A stretch of DNA of 64,000 bases from Phoronis australis (taxonomy: Eukaryota > Phoronida > Phoronidae), in NCBI GenBank assembly GCA_002633005.1, contig NMRA01000404.1, positions 271,394 through 335,393 of the forward strand. Reading direction: 5' to 3'. Shown here one piece after another: positions 47,483-64,000 of the stretch. Position 1 is the first letter of the stretch; each line of letters opens with the position of its first letter. The position numbers were made by a program, and so were the translations under genes. The notes beneath the pieces are model-generated. The model made no database searches. It was not told the DNA's origin and was given only the letters and a program-made list of their open reading frames with translations.

Positions 47483-50400
47483 TTAGGTGCCAGAAAAGGG
47501 CTCCAATACCAGTTCGTAGTTGGCATCCTTTTGCAGGGGTCTCTGCAGGGGGTGTGCCACCAGCTGAGCTAGGTAATCGAACAATTTTGTTGTATTCTTG
47601 GAAACTTCGAATACATAGGACAAACCTTTGTGGTCAAGATTGCATATTGTGTCAAATATAGCCTGCAAAACAAAATTCAGACAACATCACGTCTGTAAAA
47701 TATTGGGTTCATAAAGATCATGAGTAATGGCTTACCAATTATACAACAAATAAATATACACTTTTGACAACAGATTGCATTACTTGAAAATACAGATCTT
47801 AAAGTAGACTTAAAGGAGCATGCCACCCAAAAAACAACCTAATTTGTATTAATTTAGATCGAGTAGTTCTACTCCATAACGACACGTACGGTTGCGTTAC
47901 CTGACACCTGACGGCAGACGGAGGTGTTGAAATTATCCAATGACGTCATCGGTTTCACACGCAGTTTGTTCAGCAGTTCACAACACGGGTTACTGGTGTC
48001 GGCTTATCGCTTGAAGTCATCGTTTAACACCAATAAATCATCTAACTTCGATGCAAAACCCTTAAAAATACATCGAGTTCTTATAAAAACGTGTTGTTTT
48101 ATTTCGCTCTTACGGATTTATTGGTATTTGGACACACCGTAGCCTACAAAGTTCGACAGGCCAGTAAGGTCCGTAGCAGGAGTTTGGAGTCAGTTCGGAG
48201 ATAATTTCGAAGTATTTTCCGTGAGATACAGACATGAGAACCTAGATCTGTGTTGTTTAGACTTGTGATTTTTTGATTTCTAAACACAAAACGCTTGTTA
48301 TCCTGCCGCCAGTGGCTCGGAGCCAGATTAGGCCCGTCGCGGCCGGCCGCGGGATTTTAAGTTGTTATCCCGACCAGTGGCTCGGAAACTGATCAGACAT
48401 CACGAACATAAACCAGCCGCAGTTCAGTGGAAACTAAACTTCCAGTCAAGAAAATACTATACTAGTGAGCCAAAGTAATGTGCACCTGATTATGTTGGTG
48501 AATTAGCCACGAAACTGTAAATCTACATACTCGTCGGGGGCCGTGAATTCAGGTACCGCTTTGGCCACAGCACCGTCAGGGCAGAAGTTGTACACTGACA
48601 ATCATTATTTGAGTAATGTAAAAGGAAATAAAGATTCCCCTAACACCTGGCCGTGGGATGGAAATCGAGTTGTTTCACAACAGTTTCTGCCAGAAAACAC
48701 TAAATTAGCATGAACTCACACGGCCTCGGCCGTCCCGTCAGTTTTATTGCACCTAAAGCCGGTAACGCAGTGATTTATTCATTGTTGGCTTCACAAATCA
48801 TTTGCACTCAAGAACACTCCAAAGGCATTAGAAATTGCATCTAATGAGACAGACTTTGTTTCGGTTTTATTGGTTAGGGTGAGAATAATTCATTCAGTAA
48901 TTCATAGCGGGTCAACATGGCAACTCCCAATCCCGACTTACTAGGACGAGCTAGAGCTCATCAGTCCCGACTTCGCAGGTGGATCGTTAAGTTTTACAGG
49001 CTATCAATTCGAAAAGAAATACAGTGATGAAGAAATACTAGAGAGGCGCCGTGAACATGCTCAGACAACGGAACGTATGGAGTTATTTGATAAGCCGGCA
49101 TTCGTGTAGGCACTGTCGACGTCTGCAGGCCAGACACGGAGATGTTTCACGGCCTCGTACTTGCTAATTACAGCGTACATTTCATTCTTCACTACCATGA
49201 GCCACTTCCTAAGCATTTTGGACTTTCGAGGAAGTAAAAAAAAATGGTATACCCGCTTTCCTCGCAGCTGCTTAGTTCGCACAAGCGGGGGAACCATGCA
49301 CCGCAACATAGCGGCATTCACTCTGCATATGAACCACCGACGTCGCTAGCGTCGTTTCTCACCTTCCTCACAGGTTAACGCGACACCTCTTGGCAAGGTA
49401 AGGTCGACCGTATGCGAGGCGTTGTGGATATAGACCGATTAAGACGTCAAAAAAGACTAATTAAATCGGGTGGCATTCGCCTTTAAATGCTTTCAAGTAA
49501 TTGTGTAATTGTCAGTTCAGAAAGCCAGCCGAGACAGTCAACAACACCAAACAAGAGTGTGCACAGTGTAACAAATCTGGTTTCTTCATATAAGCGTTAT
49601 ATTAAACCAAAGAACTTTAACACACTATCAAAGATAAATAGTCTCTATTCTCAGTAAGGGCTGTTCCAGTAAAACCTGTATGGGAGGGGGGGAAGGCACC
49701 TATTTTTCGCACCCACCACCCATATTTTTCATTTATTTCTTCAGCCTACCACCCGTAATTTTTTATAAGTTTGAAATGCAACCACCCGTAATTTTTTTGT
49801 TCTTGTGGTTAACTGCACAGGCGCTTGAGTTTATCTGTTCCTCCATCACCACTAACGTCATTCATTACTAAGAAAACACATGTTTCTTATAATAGTTATT
49901 AGCCATCGAGAAATTCGAGCACCTGTGGTTAAATGGTGTTATGGGCATGCCGATGAGGAGATTGGAGGGAGTGGAAAAGTCGGAGCTTTTTGCAAGTTGC
50001 ATTTTTGTTTCAGTTTTTGATTCTGTGCGGATTGTTTATAAAATTTACTAAAATTACCCACCATCAAACATTTATGGCCCAATGAAACAACAACGACCTG
50101 TAAATTTTTATTTTTGAAGTACGACCACCAGCCATTTTGAATTTAAATCAAACGCAACCACCAATAAATTTTTATTTCAGTTGCCTTCCCCCACTCCCAC
50201 ACAGATTTTGCTGGAACAGCCCTAACCAAAACAAAAGAGTGCTAGACAAATTTCATGGGAGATAAGTCTAATAACACAACACTGCTGACTAATAACACAA
50301 CACTGCTGACTCACCTCACACTGGTTGTCCTCTGAGGGAGACTTGTGTAAGTAGAAGGCATCTAGGAAGAAGTGTACAGAGGACTGGAGCATGTTGAGAG

Positions 50401-53400
50401 ACTGCAAGGATACACAGGGGAGATTATATCATGTTGAGAGACTGCAAGGATACACAGGGGAGATTATATCATGTTGAGAGACTGCAAGAATACAAAAGGG
50501 CTTATAACATGTCAAGAGATTGTAAGGATACACAGCGGTTTGTAACATGTTGAGAGACTGCAAAATACACAAGGGATAGTTCTAACACTAGGACAGATTA
50601 ACTAGTACTGACCTGTTTACGCAATACCCAAAACAGAATGTAAACTGTTCATACCATACACCACAAAAATGTTGTCATTAATATTGCTGAAGGTAAAAGT
50701 TTATTAAAAAGAGTGCGACTTAAATTAAACAAACAACTTAAACATAAACACAATAACTGACAAGAAAGCCATAACACTTTCACCATTTCATCTTGTTTAA
50801 CTAGTCCCCTATTCACTTACCTCAGTGTTTCTTAAAACCGGCTGACAATGTGATCGTCCATACAACAATATCACTCTCACAATATATGGAGGGGGTATGG
50901 TAGAGGGGTCCTCCAACAAGGGGAGAGACACTTTATTGAGACTGCAAGGTATAAACAAGAGTCAGAAATTTAAATAATTATTCTAAATAAAGGAACTCAG
51001 GAGTATTTATGACCTAACTTCATCTATTGGCCACGCATGCAACTAAACTTCAAACGCTAACAAGGAGAAAGGAACTTTCAAATACATCAATGGAGACTAT
51101 TCATGCTGTGGCAAAAAGTGATACAAAAAATTCATAAAACTTTACTGGACTTACTTGTCAAAGCAACGTTTCGGCGACACCTATTGGTGTGTGCCCATCT
51201 TGAGAAAAACTGCGGCAAACTTTGAATACAACCCTGTGCGATGTATATGACAGGTTTGAACATGGTATGACAGGATGAACTTTTGAAAGATTCAAATATC
51301 TTTGCTTAAACACAAAAGTTGGACTGAGATTTAACCCAGGGCAAACATAGGACTGGGTTTAGTTCACAGTTTCTCGCCTTTTGTCTCAAGACTGACACAC
51401 TGCAAGAGACTTCAAAAAGTCAGAAGTGGCCGACAGAACGTGGATTTAAATTCTCAACTAAGTCCAGTGAAGATTTTATAATTTGTCAGTATCAAAGTTC
51501 CAACAGTTTACTGATAGATGTTTAGTGAACTAAACAAGAAACCAATAACTCACATGACGTCAAAAAGAGAAGAAAGGTTAAACTCGTCACAGTCGTCAGT
51601 CTGATCTTCAAGATCATGTAAAAAGTCAACAATTTCACGGGGATCAGACGTGAAGTCCTTCACCTGGATAAACAACATAGAAACACAGACATTAACATGA
51701 CCTTTGTACTCTTCATCGATGGTGCATGAAGACATGTACACGATGAATAACTATATTATTAATCACCGAGTCATTACTCACTCGTTCCAAATGAGAGATG
51801 GCTACAGAAAATCACAGCCCTCTGATCAGCAAACAATACTCTATTAGCGAAAAAGATCAGTGCAATGTTTCGCCAACACACTGAAAATGGTAACGTGCAC
51901 TGTTGCATGACAACTTTCATCCCCTAGAAGATACTGAAACCGTCACACGTACAAACAAACGATAACTCATGAGCTAAACGATAACTCATGAGCTAAACGA
52001 TAACTCATGAGCTAAATGATAACTCAAGAGCTAAACGATAACTCATGAGCTAAACGATAACTCATGAGCTAAACGATAACTCATGAGCTAAACGATAACT
52101 CATGAGCTAAAGGATTACTCATGAGCTAAACGATAACTCATGAGCTAAACAATAACTCATGAGCTAAACGATAACTCATAACTAAAGCTAAACGATAACT
52201 CATGAGCTAAACGATAGCTCATGAGCTAAACTATAACTCATGAGCTAAACGATAACTCATGAGCTAAACGATAACTCATGAGCTAAACTATAACTCATGA
52301 GCTAAACGATAACTCATGAGCTAAACGATAACTCATGAGCTAAACGATAACTCATGAGCTAAACGATAACTCATGAGCTAAACGATAACTCATGAGCTAA
52401 ACGATAACTCATGAGCTAAACGATAACTCATGAGCTAAACGATAACTCATGAGCTAATTGATAACTCATGAGCTAAACGATAAAGGACTGAGTACAAGTA
52501 ACTCATGATTAGGGATATAACTCGATTTATTTATTTATTTATTAATGTAATATTTACAATGAGGGTAGCCCCATCAGTTCGCAGTTAAATCTGGTTAATC
52601 GTCAACTGGGCCATTAGCTTTCAAATCTTAGGAGCCTGGACTAAAATTTGGCGGGTCCAGATTTTCTGAAGGATAGTTTTGGCAATCAAATGTGCGCCTA
52701 ACATAATAGAGTCGCATCTTAAATCTGAATACTAACCTCAATTGACGAGCGTACTTAAGTACATAGTTTTCAATAAACGTAAAAAAGGGTATTTATAAAC
52801 AAAAACGTACAACTTAAGTACGTTCACGGGAATCTTGAAAAAAATATTTAAATTTCATGTGCAATTAAAACAACGATCATTGAACTCGTGAAATACTAAT
52901 CTGGTCATGCCAATACTGTAAATTCTTCATTCTCAAAAATGGTAGTACCGTAGTACAATATAGAAAAAATGTCTCGTTTATTCTGATTTCGGCTTTAATC
53001 GTTTTTTGCCTTTGCGATCCCAGTCATCAAGAGGAAATCACAATTTCATGGAAAAATTTCATTTCCTGTGATAGAATTCTAATGAAATCAATGAAGTGTT
53101 CTGTTGTGCGCTTCACCTTGACAAAAATAATAACATTATTCTCAAAAAAATGGTAGCAGTACATAGTCATAAGCCTAATAAAAACACCGGTCATGCTTTG
53201 TGTAGGTCTACTTGAAGGTGGTACGCCTGCTGCGGACCCACAAACAAACTGGAAGTTGGTCACCCTTTCAGTAAAATATTTCAGTTCCTGCCATACAATT
53301 TTCCTTTAAATAAACAAAATAATGAAACATTGTGACAAGAAAGTCTAAAGCTATTTTTTACTGCAAAATTGGTGCACTTCATGCTGTCAGTGTTACCTGT

Positions 53401-55905
53401 CTGTCCTACACATGTGATTAAGTTTCACTAGTGAGGTATGAATGAACTGTTGAAGTGTAGGAAGAGTCAAGACTACACAACAATACTTCAGCATGGATTA
53501 ACCACAAATTGTATGAAAGAGAAGCTAGATCATCTCTTAAGTGAAGGGCTCTCACACGCCAATATTTACAATTATATATTAAATAGTTGGAGCTAAAGCT
53601 ACACAAGACCCATTGCTGTCTTACCCACACAGCCTCGTGGAGCAGCAACACCAAAGCATACTCATGTCGCTCATCCAAGAAACGCTTTGTTTGGAAGAAA
53701 ATGGGCAAGGCTTGCTTCAGTAATTTCATGGGTGACAAGCGCACACTGAAATGAACAATACATCAATACTTATAAAGGAAATCTCAAACCTCACTCACAA
53801 ACAATTGTCCCTTTTTACAATATTTCACATGCATAGAGAAATACCTAAATCTTCATTCTCGGGAAACTTCAAATACGAAAGATAAACCGTGTAGCAAGAA
53901 AAAGAGACTTAGCAGACCCACCAGGGAAAATCACAACATGTGGAAATTTGTTCACTATGTATCCGAGGTCAAAGGTTACAGGACTGTCACTCAAATCGAT
54001 ATCTAATGCCAGGCACAGAGCAGCTCTGCATGTACCCTCAGTCCTTTAATTTACCCACTCGCCATAATATTAAGTCAATGACGTGTACACATGATAGAAA
54101 AGATGCCGGGGAAAACGAAGACAAAACATATCTTTGAACCCGAGCGAGTTGTGTGTCTCCGTTGCTCACCAATAAGTGCTTTAAATTAAATGTAAAAGCC
54201 ATGAAGATAAAAACAACAATGAATTTAAATCGGCTTGACATGTTTGATGTTTATTAAAAAAACCATCTTCAGAAGCAAAAACAGTGGCAACCTTGAGTGT
54301 ACACACAGACTTATCTGCAACAAAGAAGTCATTTATAAGTTACTCACAGGTACAGTAATTTACTTAAACCTTACCCTGCTCGAGATCGGAATGACTTTTC
54401 ATTCATTTCAGGATGCAAGTCGAGACAAATTATCTACAACATAAAGAAGTTAAAATCAATGCAGGACATTTATTGTGCTAAGTGCTTATAATGAAGTATT
54501 TGTCTATTTCAATAACAAGAATGGTAATTACGTGAAACATTTCTGATGAATAACAGCTGTTAGTGGTTGTCACCATTTTCTGACTTTTGTTAAGTTTTAA
54601 AGGCAAAGACAACCTTTTTTCATGGCATTTTTAGCAAAAATAAGGTTCGTTGATTATCTCAGGCATATTTTTCACTTAATTACAGCTTTTTGTAATTTAA
54701 ACAACTACTCGTCTACTACTCCGGAAGTGACGTTTTGGGAGGCAAGAATTTCATGCCAATTTCTTTTCATATAGACCAACTGTTAGAGCTGCCGAGTCAG
54801 TTATTGCTCTACCTCAGTTGTGATAAGTTCGGTCGCTACTTGCTTTTGTTTATGAGTCAGTCAACATGCCACACTGTTGCTGCATGCTGGGATGTACTCA
54901 TTATCGTCTCACGGACAGAGGAACAACTGTCCCACTTGCCCGAGTGTCCCTCGACACACTCCCACTGGATGGTTACCTTAGCACACAAACTGCTTACATC
55001 CCGTCGTGTGATTCCCTAACCACATACCTGGCACCTTCTAAATAGTTCCAATACTTTATACAAGTCCACAATGAACATATCAATGCTGGGTTCACCGATC
55101 TATTCATTGGACGACGAACTGTCCTCTTCACTCGGTGTTTAACAGGGCCTCTACCACTAATCAACATCGCAGCAGGGCTGCTTACAGGCTCTGGGCGATA
55201 AGGAGTACATCCCGGTATGCAGCAACAGTGTGGCATGTTGACCAACTCGTAAACAAAAGCAAAGGACGACTGAACTTATCACAACCGAGGTAGAACAATG
55301 ACTGACTCGACAGCTCTCACAGTCGGACTATATGAAAAGAAATTGGCGCAAAATTCTTGTCTCCCAAAACATCACTTCCGGAGTAGAGGACGAATTACTA
55401 ATTAAATTGCAAAAAGCAGTAATTAAGTGAAAAATATGACTGGGATAATTAATGAACATTGTTTTTGCTAAAAATAACATGACAAAAGGTTGCCTTCCCC
55501 TTTGAACTGTAAGACTACCAAAAGTACCGATAAGTACTGGGAGTAAGAGATAGAACTAACAATTTTTTCTTGGCAATTGACTTTTGGACAGGCACACTCC
55601 ACCACATGTTCTTCTAAATCTTCAGCGGCAGAAGAGCTATCCTCGGAACAGTTCGATCCCGACACTTCACGTCTTGGTGGATACTGTTCCATATCGTTGG
55701 TTTCCTTTTCTGGAACACCGGTATTGTATTTTTCTTTTTCAATGTTTTTTAAACTTGGTTTCGCTTCATTTTGTATCTGGCTGTCGTCTCTATCATTGGT
55801 GATACTTTGCTCACTCGAAGCAATCGGGTAACCAAAATCAATGCGGTTTAAATTGCTCTGGAATTGGTCCCGAAATTCATCTGACGTCTGCTCGGTGTTT
55901 TCCAT
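47483..55905 (-). CDS. BABAM1: BABAM1/MERIT40, BRISC and BRCA1-A complex subunit, complete, 7 coding exons
   Basis: Scaffold subunit of the K63-specific deubiquitinase complexes BRCA1-A (nuclear, DNA damage) and BRISC (cytoplasmic). Minus-strand exons in order: 55905-55561, 54433-54375, 53745-53625, 51663-51554, 50941-50821, 50401-50315, 47662-47483. They sum to 1023 nt, 340 aa plus TAA (human 329 aa), with matching phases. Landmarks along the VWA-like fold: PKVNCQEKI, IICLDLHPEM (first strand), HEYALVLLLHEAVW, DFTSDPREIVDFLHDLE, TIPPPYIVRVILLYGRS, HPLQRPLQKDANYEL. The first 100 aa are acidic and Ser-rich, as in MERIT40. An upstream in-frame Met at 55983 would add 26 residues; 55905 is preferred because its product starts like the family. 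Introns carry several mobile elements and a long minisatellite. Confidence 0.93.
47814..49482. mobile_element. 1.7-kb TTAA-flanked element with fossil THAP domain (Kolobok-like), in last BABAM1 intron
   Basis: Ends AGGAGCATGCCACCC and, reversed, AGGCGAATGCCACCC, flanked by TTAA at 47810-47813 and 49483-49486. GC content is higher than in the surroundings. On the minus strand near 49317-49100 a decayed THAP DNA-binding domain is visible: a start MPLCC in one frame and GKRVYHFFLLPRKSK and LRKWLMVVK in another. TTAA target plus THAP domain is the known combination of the Kolobok superfamily. No catalytic domain was recognised; non-autonomous or decayed. Confidence 0.7.
49658..50222. mobile_element. 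Harbinger-like MITE, complete copy 1 (565 bp)
   Basis: Terminal inverted repeats GGGCTGTTCCAG... and ...CTGGAACAGCCC of at least 40 bp, flanked by TAA at 49655-49657 and 50223-50225. A 3-bp TAA/TTA duplication and GGGC ends are typical of PIF/Harbinger MITEs. No coding sequence. Lies in the last BABAM1 intron, about 90 bases from exon 6. Confidence 0.85.
50391..50560. repeat. 40-bp tandem repeat containing the BABAM1 exon 6 acceptor
   Basis: Units ATGTTGAGAGACTGCAAGGA plus about 20 bases, starting at 50391, 50431 and 50471, with more diverged copies to about 50560. On the minus strand each unit reads CCTTGCAG followed by TCTCTCAACAT: the exon 6 acceptor and its first coding bases. The first unit is the real boundary; the others lie upstream as decoys. 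Confidence 0.88.
51955..52490. repeat. 19-bp minisatellite, about 28 copies, BABAM1 intron 3
   Basis: Highly homogeneous units GATAACTCATGAGCTAAAC; each contains the palindrome CTCATGAG. Longest array in the window; one unit is interrupted near 52170-52185. Confidence 0.97.
54601..55501. mobile_element. Foldback element with a THAP first exon in each arm (Kolobok-like), BABAM1 intron 1
   Basis: Termini AGGCAAAGACAACC and, reversed, AGGGGAAGGCAACC, flanked by TTAA (54597-54600) and TTGA (55502-55505, one mismatch). Inverted arms are about 300 bp each (54601-54908 and 55196-55501). Each arm holds an ATG opening a THAP-like N-terminus: MPHCCCMLGCTHYR on + from 54866 and MPHCCCIPGCTPYR on - from 55236. 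The frames then diverge and end; no transposase core. The right end lies 59 bases from the BABAM1 exon 1 boundary. Confidence 0.75.
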
Positions 55906-56281
55906 TTTTATACCGGACACGGAAATGAACAGTCTAGTCTTAAATCTTTCATTAAATTCCCTAAAACACGCATTTTGCGTCATTTAAAAGCAAAAAATTT
56001 CAATTTATTTTATATTTAAAGCACTAAAGACTGAAAATAAACACTTTAATAATATATTTTGCTTTTATACTTAGGTAGTTGTTTGTTTGGAGGCTAACGC
56101 ACTTGATATCAAAATGGATGCTGCATTACGTTTTCGTGGCTTTCTGGAAAGAAAATTTTGTATTTTATGGTTGGTCCGTTGTGGTACAATGGGCTTCTAG
56201 CCATCCACTAATCTGTTCTTCACTTTTTCGTAAGGTACGATTTTGTATTCGTCCGTGAAATCTGAATTTGTTTTAACCTAA

Positions 56282-56420
56282 CTCCTGAGACTGAGTCCTG
56301 GCTATCTCAGTCAGGAGCCTTTCGCTTTGCTCATTAGATTAAGACAGGTTGCTGCCTGCGCTGCCCCTTCTCGGGGTGGCTGGCAGACGGGTGACCGCCC
56401 CATAGGCCCCTGCACATTGA
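56282..56420. other. GC-rich stretch with potential hairpins between divergent genes
   Basis: 56282-56317 can form a stem (CTCCTGAGACTGAG against CTCAGTCAGGAG) and 56372-56400 a second (CGGGGTGG against CCGCCCC). It stands out from its AT-rich surroundings. No match to a snRNA, tRNA or 5S RNA that I recognise. May be a SINE, a 5' UTR or an uncatalogued RNA. Confidence 0.3.
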
Positions 56421-57341
56421 CTGTAGCCGGCATTACTGTGGAAAAAATGAAAGAGTGTTGTTCAAGTTGAAGGATTTACAGACTGCCTCCAAACATGTCC
56501 ATCGAGACTCGAAAGTGCACCTAGTCCTAGTAGTTAACATGAATATAGTTTAGCCAGGGTGGAGGTTGACAGCAATTTAATGAAAATATTCCTGCATACA
56601 CTACAAGATTGATTAAGACTAGGCAACACGTAGCCCCTCGGTTGGCCAGTAGGGCTACAATACTTCCCATTGCTTTCTGTACGAAAATTCGGCCACCGAT
56701 TTTGAGTTTTCACTTCGTCAGAAATACATTCCACACTTAAAACTATCACTTAAAAAAGCGCTTACTTTCTTCGTTGGTCCTTTCTACTTCTATACATATC
56801 TTCGATGAAGCTTAGTCGTGAGAATTAAGGTGACTTTGGCGAAGAATTCCAACTCCACTTTTTTGGTTGCCATTAACTTTTTCACCACGCACGCACGACA
56901 ACCACAAAGTATGTCAACTGAGTCATGCGAGTTAGGCAAAGGTTAGCGCGAGACTGAGCATGAGAAGGTATCAGGTGAAATTTGTACGATGTGTGTCCCT
57001 TTGACTTTTTATTCGTCAACATGCGTGATTTCACGTAACTTCCTCAAAATGGCACCTAGTAAGAGAAACTCAGGCAAACTGCGACAGATTTTCATCGACT
57101 TGTTCAAATTATCTTGACTGAATCGTTTCCAGACTTATGGTATGAGTTGTTTATAACTCCATGTGCATATATGCATGTTTCATTTGATTTTATTTCCTGT
57201 AAATGAAATGAGTAACTTTTTGTGGGAATGTACTATCGCCCCTGCATCAGGGCAATGTAATTGTCTAGATTAGGATATGTTGCCACTTTGGTACACTCGG
57301 ATTGAGGCTGAGTAAACTAATAAGAACACAGTTTAGCCTGC

Positions 57342-57405
57342 TGTAAGCAGTGCCATTCACAGGCGTCCTCAACTTCTGACCGTCCCCAACACACTATATA
57401 GTATG

Positions 57406-57442
<37 letters not shown>

Positions 57443-57490
57443 TATTGGCGACGATCAGAAGCTGACAACGCCTGTGAGTGGCACTAAGGC
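57342..57490. mobile_element. Palindromic foldback element around an (AT)n loop
   Basis: Arms of about 48 bp (57349-57396 and 57439-57486): AGTGCCATTCACAGGCGT against, reversed, AGTGCCACTCACAGGCGT, with about 85% identity, around a TATATA run of some 40 bases. Small foldback MITE or hairpin; unstable simple-repeat centre. Confidence 0.75.
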
Positions 57491-58141
57491 CCGTAGATCT
57501 GAATTTTCTTAGGACATTCGATCAATTCCAAATTGAATGAGTTATGTCAAACATGTTGGTGGTGTGGCTGTGACGCTATAGTTGGGCAATATTTTAGCTC
57601 TTGCAAATACATTTGTTTACTAAAGGAAAAGTGTATTTTTAACGAAATTACACAAATCAATCTTAATCTGTGTATTTATACAATATTGGGCTAAGGCTAG
57701 CTCAGGATTAGCCAGTGGCACACCATCATGTAGGTGATGGCACATCCCAATACAGCCGGTATACTGGAAGATTGTTCGTACTGGCTTCAGTGGCGAAGTT
57801 GAGTTACTATGCGTACGTTTTGAGCGTAAATAAACACCTAACTTGTAAGCAGTCGGAGTTTTTAAATCACTCCAACTCATACAAACTATACCTCCTCAAT
57901 CAACATGTTAAAATTCTTAGTAGTCCCTCATTTGGTCAAGGAAATAATGAACTGAGGTCAGGCATTTCTGTTTTGATCGTGCATGTCTATAGCATGCAAT
58001 TTATTCACCACATTTAGGCTGACCTCCATGATCTTGGCATGTCAAATTTTATCCCAATTGCAGCCCCTTCGGATGAAAAAGTATAGATGCTCATGTGTAG
58101 TGTTATATCTCTCCTTGCTCTTGTTTCTGTACTTGATGTGA

Positions 58142-63879
<5,738 letters not shown>

Positions 63880-63919
63880 GTATGTACATTCATTTACATG
63901 TTACTCTTGATTGATAGAA

Positions 63920-64000
63920 CTCTGTAGGTGATCGGTCATTACTCTGTAGGTGATCGGTCATTAGTCTGTAGGTGGTCAGTCATTAATCTGTAGGTGATCG
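63920..64000. repeat. 22-bp tandem repeat at window end
   Basis: CTCTGTAGGTGATCGGTCAT-type units start at 63920 and 63942 and continue to the window edge; begins about 40 bases after the membralin exon 6 donor. Confidence 0.88.

Overview
The window is nuclear DNA of a bilaterian animal: spliced genes with GT-AG introns, AT-rich introns and intergenic sequence, many intronic minisatellites and several MITE-like elements. Protein content is vertebrate-like, but the organisation is that of an invertebrate. A polymorphic marine invertebrate, perhaps an invertebrate deuterostome such as a lancelet, is my best guess; the species cannot be fixed from the sequence. No prokaryotic, viral or organellar sequence was recognised. 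Exon models below were made by eye from splice sites, phase continuity and remembered family features; no alignment was run.

Four protein-coding genes are present. (1) 165-18464 (+): a complete SARA/endofin gene (ZFYVE9/ZFYVE16 type), 17 coding exons and about 1415 aa, with a FYVE finger, Smad-binding segment, PP1-docking-like motif and conserved C-terminal domain. (2) 23846-44793 (+): an EFCAB14-like single-pass membrane protein with coiled coil and two C-terminal EF-hands. It has two alternative 5' modules (23846-26707 and 30239-31101), each coding a cytoplasmic tail plus membrane helix, both ending in the phase needed to join exon 3 at 32177. A 1029-base acidic exon makes the protein about twice the length of human EFCAB14. 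(3) 55905-47483 (-): BABAM1/MERIT40, 7 coding exons and 340 aa, a subunit of the BRCA1-A and BRISC deubiquitinase complexes. (4) 58166 to past the window end (+): membralin (TMEM259), first six coding exons.

The genes do not form one pathway (endosomal TGF-beta signalling, membrane calcium-binding protein, DNA-damage ubiquitin signalling, ER membrane quality control). Their order is of interest for synteny: the human counterparts of genes 1 and 2 lie close together on 1p32-33, and those of genes 3 and 4 both lie on 19p13.

Between and within the genes are two TAA-flanked Harbinger-like MITEs plus a one-ended relative, three elements flanked by TTAA or near-TTAA (two with fossil THAP-domain coding sequence, suggesting Kolobok), a hAT-like MITE, two large palindromic elements, further dispersed repeats and about 15 tandem arrays. 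The most unusual feature is that several arrays span exon-intron boundaries and multiply splice sites, in one case giving five phase-matched acceptors spaced by 11 codons just before the FYVE exon. A single N at 16957 marks a probable false duplication in the assembly, and a 122-base N gap lies at 25184-25305.
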